Origin: Pandoraea captiosa
Lineage (GTDB): Bacteria > Pseudomonadota > Gammaproteobacteria > Burkholderiales > Burkholderiaceae
Direction of reading: 5' to 3'
NCBI RefSeq assembly: GCF_902459775.1
Contig: NZ_CABPSQ010000003.1
Span: 310,001 to 374,000, forward strand
Length of the DNA stretch: 64,000 nt
The position numbers were made by a program, and so were the translations under genes. The notes beneath the pieces are model-generated. The model saw nothing but the letters and a program-made list of their open reading frames with translations, ran no database searches and was not told where the DNA came from. Positions 34,249 through 39,795 of this stretch are shown piece by piece; the stretch's first letter is position 1; every line of letters begins with the position of its first letter.

Positions 34249-34468
34249 GGGCGAAAAGCCGTACCCTCGGGGGGGCATGTCGGGGCACGGCACGTTGATC
34301 AGCTTCCACCCGGCACCGAATGCACACAACGAAAATCCTCTGATCGGAAGCTCGGCTTTGTGAGTTGATTTTGTTGTCAAGCGCCCTTCGTTTTTACTTC
34401 ATATTTTCGTCATACTCCCCGCCTATATAGCCCCGCTCCAGATGGGAATTTCCCCGATTGGATTGCAC

Positions 34469-34744
34469 CTACCGCCAACAGTTAAGCTTGGTGATTTTAT
34501 CCATCACCTTTTCCATGTACCTATCCTTCACGTACTTGGGATTCTGAGAAGTCGCGATGTCTCGAACCATCCCGGCTAACGGTTGGCAGATTGGGCTTTC
34601 CACGCGAATTCGCGTCGCGATCATTTGGTCAAGGTCGGGGGACGGCTGGGTCTTCTGTTGACCAGTCTGCGCAAATGCAACGCCACTGATTGCCCAGCAG
34701 ATCACGAAACATGCACGTGGGATCGCTCGCATCATCGCTCCCAT
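34469..34744 (-). CDS. Small exported protein (copy B)
   Basis: A 91-aa protein with a signal peptide (RACFVICWAISGVAFA) and a short mature part containing SPICQPLAGMVRDIATSQNP and a C-terminal KITKLNCWR. Two cysteines probably form a disulfide. Its start overlaps the lipoprotein gene end by 13 nt, indicating coupling. It is the last gene of a three-gene minus-strand operon (zinc-ribbon protein, lipoprotein, this gene) divergent from XRE regulator 1. Copy A has it truncated. Function unknown. Confidence 0.75.
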   Translation of the reverse strand: MGAMMRAIPRACFVICWAISGVAFAQTGQQKTQPSPDLDQMIATRIRVESPICQPLAGMVRDIATSQNPKYVKDRYMEKVMDKITKLNCWR

Positions 34745-35112
34745 GGGAGTTTTGGACGGGGTATGTACACTTCGACGGTCTTCACCTTCGTATCAGGCGA
34801 CAAGTACGCCATCGTTTCGCGGATCGTCTCGTTCGAGTTGATTCGCGTATCGCCGAACGCCCGTTTCTCCAGAACGACACCGCCATCCCCCTTCTGAATC
34901 ACACCTCCCCCTTGAAGCGAATACCACCGCGCGCCGGACGTGTTCGTGATATCGCAGTACACGTCAGGGGTGAACCACCCTGATTGCTTGCACACGACCT
35001 TCAGGTCGGGGTTGTCGTTGAACAACTTGATTTCCGGTGGTGACACAGCACCGCAGCCTGTCACGAGCGCGGAAACTGCCATAGCTCCAAGAGCCGTTCG
35101 AAATTTCTTCAT
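34732..35112 (-). CDS. Putative island lipoprotein (copy B)
   Basis: A 126-aa precursor with lipobox ALVTGC, a near-identical match to 20948-21331. The mature part has VVCKQSGWFTPDVYCDITNT and a C-terminal PRPKLPWER. It is predicted to sit in the outer or inner membrane. It lies 26 bp after the zinc-ribbon gene and overlaps the next gene. Few differences from copy A are seen, mostly substitutions (for example AGAGCGA versus CAGTGTC around codon 85), so both may still be functional. Confidence 0.78.
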   Translation of the reverse strand: MKKFRTALGAMAVSALVTGCGAVSPPEIKLFNDNPDLKVVCKQSGWFTPDVYCDITNTSGARWYSLQGGGVIQKGDGGVVLEKRAFGDTRINSNETIRETMAYLSPDTKVKTVEVYIPRPKLPWER

Positions 35113-35138
35113 CTGGAATCCCCGTTTGGCGTCGATTC

Positions 35139-35315
35139 TTATCGAATGCGTTCCGTCTGGCTGTTGCCACAACGCACACAACGCCCGGTGTTGAACCCCA
35201 TGTTCGAACAAGCGCTGTTCGACACCTGATTGCACCCCACGTGACCGCACCGTACGCAGCGATACAGCAACATCCCGCATGACGAGCCGTTACGGGTTCC
35301 TTTGCACATCGACAT
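35139..35315 (-). CDS. Small zinc-ribbon protein
   Basis: A 58-aa protein: MSMCKGTRNGSSCGMLLYRC then RCGHVGCNQVSNSACSN and GRCVRCGNSQT, giving several C-(x2-4)-C pairs and a histidine, so one or two zinc sites. ATG 35315 has GGAGA upstream. It is the first gene of the minus-strand operon divergent from XRE regulator 1. The copy A version is inactivated. It is perhaps a DNA- or protein-binding regulator; no family name is offered. Confidence 0.75.
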   Translation of the reverse strand: MSMCKGTRNGSSCGMLLYRCVRCGHVGCNQVSNSACSNMGFNTGRCVRCGNSQTERIR

Positions 35316-35377
35316 GTTCTTGTTCTCCGTAGTTGATGGCTGGGCATGATGACCAGCGTCGGTTACGATATCCCAAC

Positions 35378-35386
35378 TTAGACTAA
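35378..35386. promoter_or_regulatory. Candidate operator TTAGACTAA (copy B)
   Basis: The conserved centre of the dyad also at 21595-21605, in the divergent promoter region of XRE regulator 1 and the zinc-ribbon operon. Confidence 0.45.
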
Positions 35387-35434
35387 CCCACAATAGGTTA
35401 TTGAATAGTCCATATCCGGTTCAAGAATTACCGG

Positions 35435-35683
35435 ATGCCGAATCCTATCCATGATCCGAAGTACCAAGTGTTCCGTCAAATGTTGTTGGATGCCCGCAAG
35501 GAGAAGGGGCTACAGCAGGTCGAAGTTGCGGAGAGACTTGGGAAGACCCAGTCGTTCGTGTCGAAGTACGAACGGGGGGAGAGACGCCTCGATTTTTGTG
35601 AGTTCATCGAGGTTGCAGCAGCGCTGGAAATTGATGTGAACGCCTTCGTCCTTCTTTATCGAAGTCTACTCAGCGACGTTTGA
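35435..35683 (+). CDS. XRE-family regulator 1 (copy B)
   Basis: An 82-aa HTH protein identical to copy A (21648-21890) until the last residues, where FVLLYRSLLSDV replaces FVLRYRHQLK. Recognition region QVEVAERLGKTQSFVSKYER. It is followed directly by the DUF551-like gene, without the AbiGi-like cargo present in copy A. It probably controls both itself and the divergent operon. Confidence 0.9.
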   Translation: MPNPIHDPKYQVFRQMLLDARKEKGLQQVEVAERLGKTQSFVSKYERGERRLDFCEFIEVAAALEIDVNAFVLLYRSLLSDV

Positions 35684-35748
35684 TACCACTCGAACGCGTC
35701 TCGTTCGTTGACAAGTCGCACTCACTCGCACCGGAGATTACTGCTCCT

Positions 35749-36009
35749 ATGACGCCAGTGGATTGGATTTCATCTAGTGACCGTCTTCCAGCGGCAGAAC
35801 CCGGACGCACTCGCGTGACGGTACTGGCAGTCGTAAACGACCCCACGTTCTTGGCACCGGGAGAACTCCCGTTTGTTGATATTGCGACGTACTGGCGCGA
35901 ACGCGGAATTTGGACAATCACATGCAGGAGTGAAGATCGAAGCGTTTCAGACTTGCCGGTTTTGGTGAGCCACTGGATGAACCTCCCTGCGTTGCCGATC
36001 TTGACCTAG
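35749..36009 (+). CDS. DUF551-like protein
   Basis: An 86-aa protein with the DUF551 signature spread along its length: WISSSDRLPAAEPGRTRVTV at the start, a central W (YWRERGIWTITC) and a final LVSHWMNLPALP. DUF551 proteins are small phage- or plasmid-borne proteins of unknown role. ATG 35749 has GGAG upstream. Copy A has a frameshift in this gene. Confidence 0.75.
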   Translation: MTPVDWISSSDRLPAAEPGRTRVTVLAVVNDPTFLAPGELPFVDIATYWRERGIWTITCRSEDRSVSDLPVLVSHWMNLPALPILT

Positions 36010-36181
36010 AATTTCCTGGCAGCATGCCGGGTTTAAACGGACCACGGGCAGTAAAAGGCTATCTTGCTCGGTCGGTTTCTGAACTGACCTGACACTTCGC
36101 GCTGAGGAAGCAAAGAAAAAATTCAGCCTTCGGGGGCATACATACGGACCTGTGTCTTTTGCATAGGAGTTCAGGGTATTG

Positions 36182-36412
36182 ATGGCTATTGCAGTATCGT
36201 TCCCCTACAACGGACTTCGAATTGTGAGCAACTCAGTCCCTGACACGAAAGGTGGATTTCGGGGCGTTGCTGAAATATTTGCGGTCGAATCTGGCCTCAC
36301 ACACGAAACTCTACTCAAAACGGTACGTTCCGGCATGCAGATGGACGCGGCATCCGCTATCGATGAAGTGTCTGAACTGGCAAAGAAATGGGTGGACCGC
36401 CGAAATCGTTAG
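36182..36412 (+). CDS. Small protein of unknown function (cargo slot of copy B)
   Basis: A 76-aa protein (VEIFAVESGLTHETLLKTV-like helical middle, C-terminal ELAKKWVDRRNR). ATG 36182 is preceded by TAGGAG. It occupies the slot that holds the membrane protein and DUF2971 pair in copy A. No family recognised. Confidence 0.55.
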   Translation: MAIAVSFPYNGLRIVSNSVPDTKGGFRGVAEIFAVESGLTHETLLKTVRSGMQMDAASAIDEVSELAKKWVDRRNR

Positions 36413-36464
36413 GCGCCAACGATTTCTGCGCACCGACTAGCTTGCACTTCTCACTCTTTGACAC

Positions 36465-36742
36465 GACGGTGCGATCAACTTGCATGTAGATCGCACCTCA
36501 TGAACTTCTTCCCGCATCACCAACGTCGCATCGACGCTCTCGCCGAGATCCTTATCACCACCCGGAAAGCGAAACGCTTGGCAACAAAACAGCTTGCCGC
36601 CCGACTTGGCAAACCTGAAGCCTTCGTTCTCGGCTACGAGTCCGGCGTGTACCGGCTTGATCTTCCTGAACTCGTAGATATCGCTGATGCCATTGGGATC
36701 GACATGGTTGAACTCCTCAACCTTTACCAGCAGAGAATCTGA
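36465..36742. repeat. Direct repeat of 24970-25247 (island constant block with XRE regulator 2)
   Basis: 278 nt in both copies, covering the last 35 nt of the promoter region and the whole regulator gene, with substitutions but no length change. Confidence 0.85.
36500..36742 (+). CDS. XRE-family regulator 2 (copy B)
   Basis: An 80-aa HTH protein, MNFFPHHQRRIDALAEILIT.., with recognition region KQLAARLGKPEAFVLGYESG and final ELLNLYQQRI. It is the homologue of 25005-25247. The ACCTCATG context before the start is the same in both copies. In copy B it is followed by a convergent three-gene cargo, in copy A by the last cargo gene. Confidence 0.9.
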   Translation: MNFFPHHQRRIDALAEILITTRKAKRLATKQLAARLGKPEAFVLGYESGVYRLDLPELVDIADAIGIDMVELLNLYQQRI

Positions 36743-36809
36743 ATAGAACAACCCTACTGTGCATGGTCACTGCAGCTACGCCAATGTCCAAACATGAAAC
36801 ACGACGTGG

Positions 36810-37577
36810 CTACCAACGTGCGTCGACCTCGATTGACGAGATACTCACGCCGGGGCGCAGCTGGAAAGGCGACATCTCATCCCACCAATGATCGTCTGCC
36901 CACGCTTCTAGCTCGCTTTTTACCGAGACCAAGAAACGCTCCCCGGACAAGGACTCAACGTCTCCAACAACCTGAAGCACCGTATCCTCGACAAGGCTGA
37001 CGTCAGCGTCGATTAGTCGATCGTTTAACTCGTTAATTGCGTTGATCGCGAATTGAGTGATCACGAGGCAGAACCCATGACTGTGCCCTCGGTCACGGAA
37101 CGCGGGCTCAATGAAGACATCCCGAATTTCAACTTCGACCGCAATTTCTGTACCGCGACCAAAATATTGAATCTGCACCGTGAACGCACAAAACCCTACG
37201 GGCCCATCCGCGTTTGCGAGCACCAACATGTAATCGATTAGAAGCGTTTCCGGGTCGTAATGGTTCAACACCGAGTTCCCTGTGCAAATGCTCGATGCGC
37301 CCATTTTCTTCGACAATGTCCTTCCTGCTAGGCCCGAATACTCCGGATCAGACATTTGATCTCTCGCCCACGCCTTCTTAAGTTTCGCCTTGAGAGTACG
37401 GCACGTTTCGAGCACAGACCAACCAGGCGCAGCACCGTAGGTTATCGTCCACCGATTGTGTGAATTCCGCGAGGAATTGTACTCATAGATAATCTCCCCG
37501 ACCGAGAGTGGAACCGATAGCGGCTTCGCCATCGCCAATCTGAACACGTGTTCGGTGTCTCCTTGGGCGGAACGCAT
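36810..37577 (-). CDS. GNAT-like acetyltransferase-fold protein (cargo of copy B)
   Basis: A 255-aa protein. The middle (GFCAFTVQIQYFGRGTEIAV, IRDVFIEPAFRDRGHSHGFC) resembles the GNAT core, with RDRGHSHG in the place of the acyl-CoA-binding R..GxG/A loop, though degenerate. The N- and C-terminal thirds are unassigned. It is the third gene of a minus-strand trio (38550 to 36810) present only in copy B, and could be a toxin-type or modifying enzyme. The family call is tentative. Confidence 0.6.
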   Translation of the reverse strand: MRSAQGDTEHVFRLAMAKPLSVPLSVGEIIYEYNSSRNSHNRWTITYGAAPGWSVLETCRTLKAKLKKAWARDQMSDPEYSGLAGRTLSKKMGASSICTGNSVLNHYDPETLLIDYMLVLANADGPVGFCAFTVQIQYFGRGTEIAVEVEIRDVFIEPAFRDRGHSHGFCLVITQFAINAINELNDRLIDADVSLVEDTVLQVVGDVESLSGERFLVSVKSELEAWADDHWWDEMSPFQLRPGVSISSIEVDARW

Positions 37578-37612
37578 ATTAAGCTCTCAATTATTACGCG
37601 GCATGCACAGAC

Positions 37613-38251
37613 TTAGTCTTCGGGGATACCAAACATCTCAGCGCAGTGTTCGATTCTCTTCCTGACATTTTCAGAGACTGGTACCGTGATGTCCTCCTCG
37701 ACAAGATGCAATACTTCCTTCGCACCAGACGGGTTCTTCTTCAATATCACGCGGGCATACACTCGAGCTTCAACATCGTATTCATCCGCCGTCTGATCGT
37801 TATTCCGACACGTTAGTCGATGGCGAATTAGGGCCAGTGCCGCGTCTGGCTTGCTGCCGTGTTCTTGGTCCCGAAGAATGTTAAGAAGGCGAGCGAGTTC
37901 ATCGTCGGAAACTCGCCAGTCGACGCCCCGCCAAGCTATCGGCTCCACGCCACTCCACTTGTCCTCACGGAATTCGGCAAATACTGTACGCGCCTTATCC
38001 TTAATTTGATATACACCGTCACGGGTAGGCAAGCGCTCGGCGGGATACCACTCAGTGATGGTCCCGGTATCTTCGCAGCTAGTGCACACGCCACTCTCGT
38101 TTCGCGCCGCCTGATACACGAGAAATCCAAGGCCATCCTCGCTCTCCGACGCCGGATGGTGCTCTGTATAAAAACCCAGAGCGCGCAATCGGGCCTCGAA
38201 CTCTGAGATCAGCTCACTTACCTTCCTATTGATGCGTCCTTGGCGGTCCAT
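37613..38251 (-). CDS. Protein of unknown function (cargo of copy B)
   Basis: A 212-aa acidic protein with a CTSCEDTGTITEW zinc-knuckle-like pair and a following aromatic-rich segment (WSGVEPIAWRGVDWRVSDDE). The C-terminal half is helical (RKRIEHCAEMFGIPED). It is the second gene of the minus-strand trio, 35 bp before the GNAT-like gene and 17 bp after the first. I do not recognise a family. Confidence 0.6.
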   Translation of the reverse strand: MDRQGRINRKVSELISEFEARLRALGFYTEHHPASESEDGLGFLVYQAARNESGVCTSCEDTGTITEWYPAERLPTRDGVYQIKDKARTVFAEFREDKWSGVEPIAWRGVDWRVSDDELARLLNILRDQEHGSKPDAALALIRHRLTCRNNDQTADEYDVEARVYARVILKKNPSGAKEVLHLVEEDITVPVSENVRKRIEHCAEMFGIPED

Positions 38252-38268
38252 TGTAATCGCGTATCTCG

Positions 38269-38550
38269 TCAGATTAGGTCAGCAAGAGGCTTCTCAGTTT
38301 CGTTGGAAAATCTTTCACGACGCAGCGAAATGAAGTGCTCCCCTTCAAGAATTTGGAGCGGGAGAGCCTCATCGTGACCAAACTCCTGACAGAGATCTTC
38401 CCAGAGGCTGTGGAGGACCCGATATGGCTTCTTAACCTTACGCTCCACTCCTGTCCAATGATAAAGCTGATCTTTTCGGATAGTCGCATTACCTGTCAGC
38501 CACACCTCTTCGAGGACCTGCTCCAAAAGCGCTTCGCGATACTTGGACAT
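38269..38550 (-). CDS. Small protein of unknown function (cargo of copy B)
   Basis: A 93-aa helical protein (YREALLEQVLEEVWLTGNAT, KPYRVLHSLWEDLCQEFGHD) that may contain a small winged helix. It is the first gene of the minus-strand trio and possibly its regulator. No family recognised. Confidence 0.55.
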   Translation of the reverse strand: MSKYREALLEQVLEEVWLTGNATIRKDQLYHWTGVERKVKKPYRVLHSLWEDLCQEFGHDEALPLQILEGEHFISLRRERFSNETEKPLADLI

Positions 38551-38905
38551 AACTTCACTCTCACAAAGAAAGATGAGAGACTAGCACGCTAAAAAATTAA
38601 CGGCATCTTAATTTTTTATTCGAACACAAAAACACTCAGAGTCACATAAATTTCTTGTAGGAAGGAATGACAAGGACCATGATCGTCTCAACCGCGGCCT
38701 CAAGTACGTCCTTAGATAGATTAGCTGCAAACCTAGACGGAGATTTCCGCGTACTCCGTGGTCTTGCTGCTGATCATCGTGAGTGGTGGTGGCACTTTGG
38801 GGAACGACGATCAAGAAAAACCACGAAGAACCACAAAACACCGCTCTGTGATATTCTGTAAGGTTGCACTCAAACGCCAATAGACATAATGCACCGAGGC
38901 ACGGT
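38551..38905. other. Non-coding region with constant segment and possible small frame
   Basis: AT-rich promoter region for the minus-strand trio, then the 37-nt constant segment (38701-38737). A 60-codon frame from ATG 38679, preceded by AAGGA, spans the constant segment and ends LCDIL. Its copy A counterpart has a stop, so coding is doubtful. Confidence 0.45.
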
Positions 38906-39331
38906 ATGTCATACGACGCGGTACTTCCGAAGGCAAAACGCATTGAATCGCTTCTTCGTAAGCTCGGCTACTCCGGGAAAGGTATCCATGAACTCGTGAC
39001 GTCTGCGGGCGATGACTTACCACGCAACGTCAGCCGAGCTGCACGCAAAGTGGCAAGCATAAGAAATAAAGTAGTCCACGAAGCAGACTTCGTTCTGAAC
39101 GACGATGACCTTGCCAGCTTCCTCGAAAGCGCTGAATTTGTTATTAGGGAATTGGATGACATATGGGAATGCAGGCAACCACGCAACTCAAGTTCGTCGG
39201 AGGAATCACAACACAGGTCCCCCGCCCCTGACACCGGGAGCGACTATTGGGATACAGCAAAAAAAGTTGGCGCCGTCGCTGGCACGGTGATTCTCGCAGT
39301 AGCTGCAATATTCTTCGCGACGTACAAATGA
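38906..39331 (+). CDS. Putative HEPN-like protein with C-terminal membrane helix (cargo of copy B)
   Basis: A 141-aa protein. The helical N-terminal domain (KRIESLLRKLGYSGKGIHEL) contains ASIRNKVVHEADF, which fits the HEPN ribonuclease motif RN..x..H. A low-complexity linker (NSSSSEESQHRS) is followed by a single transmembrane helix (VGAVAGTVILAVAAIFFATY). It occupies the same slot, just before the tRNA end, as the membrane-effector-like gene in copy A. HEPN domains are common RNase effectors of defence and toxin systems; activity here is inference. Confidence 0.7.
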   Translation: MSYDAVLPKAKRIESLLRKLGYSGKGIHELVTSAGDDLPRNVSRAARKVASIRNKVVHEADFVLNDDDLASFLESAEFVIRELDDIWECRQPRNSSSSEESQHRSPAPDTGSDYWDTAKKVGAVAGTVILAVAAIFFATYK

Positions 39332-39338
39332 GCCGGAA

Positions 39339-39522
39339 CACCGCCACGAAATCGGACCAAAAGGAATCCCCAAAAGCGCCTGCGATGGGAATCGATCCCA
39401 AGGCTCTCACCCCAGAATCGTACACACCGACAAAACGCCCAGATTGCCAAACGCCCCCAACCCCGCGTAAAATGGCGCTCTTCGCGGGCGTCGTATAATG
39501 GTAATACCCTAGCTTCCCAAGC
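39339..39522. repeat. Direct repeat of island right end (copy B), matches 26399-26582
   Basis: Ends in the 5' half of the complete tRNA-Gly. Conservation extends about 140 bp upstream of the tRNA, so each element carries its own promoter for the rebuilt tRNA gene. Confidence 0.8.
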
Positions 39523-39557
39523 TAGAGCCGTGGGTTCGATTCCCATCGCCCGCTCCA
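39484..39557 (+). tRNA. tRNA-Gly(CCC)
   Basis: 74 nt including encoded CCA. The acceptor stem GCGGGCG pairs with CGCCCGC; the anticodon stem CTAGC/GCTAG encloses TTCCCAA with anticodon CCC; the T arm has GGTTCGATTCC. Its 5' half is duplicated at 26545, and its 3' end is the integration site of the following ICE. TAAAATGGC about 17 nt upstream may be part of the promoter. Confidence 0.97.
39540..39557. other. Probable attL core of the ICE (18 bp at the tRNA 3' end)
   Basis: ICEclc-type integrases recombine in the last 18 bp of tRNA-Gly. A second copy should occur to the right of the window. Position is from family knowledge, not from a visible repeat. Confidence 0.6.
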
Positions 39558-39571
39558 CCGCATCATTCTGC

Positions 39572-39700
39572 GGACTTCCGCAGAAGTCCAAGAGAGTCTG
39601 CAAGTCATTGCCATACAAGGACTTTTCCTCTCTTTGACGTTCTGCCGCGGTCCACTGCGATCCGCCTACAGCCAGGACTTTTAAGTCCACAAACAAGTCC
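39572..39700. promoter_or_regulatory. Six GGACTT/AAGTCC hexamers between attL and the integrase gene
   Basis: Copies at 39572, 39584, 39619, 39675, 39683 and 39695 in both orientations, including AGGACTTTTAAGTCC. Clustering beside the attachment site suggests integrase or excisionase arm-type sites. Confidence 0.6.
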
Positions 39701-39795
39701 ATTTTTGCGGGCGCGGCTGATTCCGGATTGTTGATGGAGGGGCGAAGTCGACGTGACCAGCATCTGGTTCCTGACTCATGTTCAGGAGCAAGAGC

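Larger units (their letters stand above)
33433..34468. other. 1-kb non-coding region with inverted repeats and hairpins
   Basis: No credible gene between the integrase stop and the small exported protein gene. It contains an 85/84-nt inverted repeat with a 208-nt spacer, a 21-nt hairpin and two minus-strand terminators, annotated separately. The size and density of symmetry make it the best candidate for the element's replication origin. Confidence 0.65.
34604..35661. repeat. Direct repeat of 20820-21874 (island constant block 1)
   Basis: About 1.06 kb, nearly identical, spanning the small exported protein, lipoprotein, zinc-ribbon gene and XRE regulator 1. It stops sharply within the last codons of the regulator. 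Confidence 0.9.
26583..39522. mobile_element. Satellite-like integrative element (copy B) at tRNA-Gly(CCC)
   Basis: About 12.9 kb between the tRNA-Gly half at 26545-26582 and the complete tRNA-Gly at 39484. It carries a tyrosine integrase, a divergent AEP-type primase-helicase, a small regulator, a long inverted repeat, XRE regulators and cargo at both ends (SIR2 left, HEPN-like right). No capsid, tail, lysis or conjugation gene is seen. The set fits a phage satellite or other integrative replicating element. Boundaries rest on the 184-bp direct repeat. Confidence 0.75.

Noticed and set aside
33987-34298. A 103-codon plus-strand frame in the non-coding region
   Set aside because: It runs through hairpins and terminators; Arg/Gly-rich without protein-like pattern.
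33433-34468. Retron or other reverse-transcriptase-based system suggested by the inverted repeat
   Set aside because: No reverse transcriptase gene in the window.
20820-39522. Complete prophage
   Set aside because: No capsid, portal, terminase, tail, holin or endolysin gene is present; a satellite-like element fits better.
39244-39702. Minus-strand frame containing MGIEPTALAWEARVLP across the tRNA
   Set aside because: This is the well-known false reading produced by antisense tRNA sequence; not a gene.
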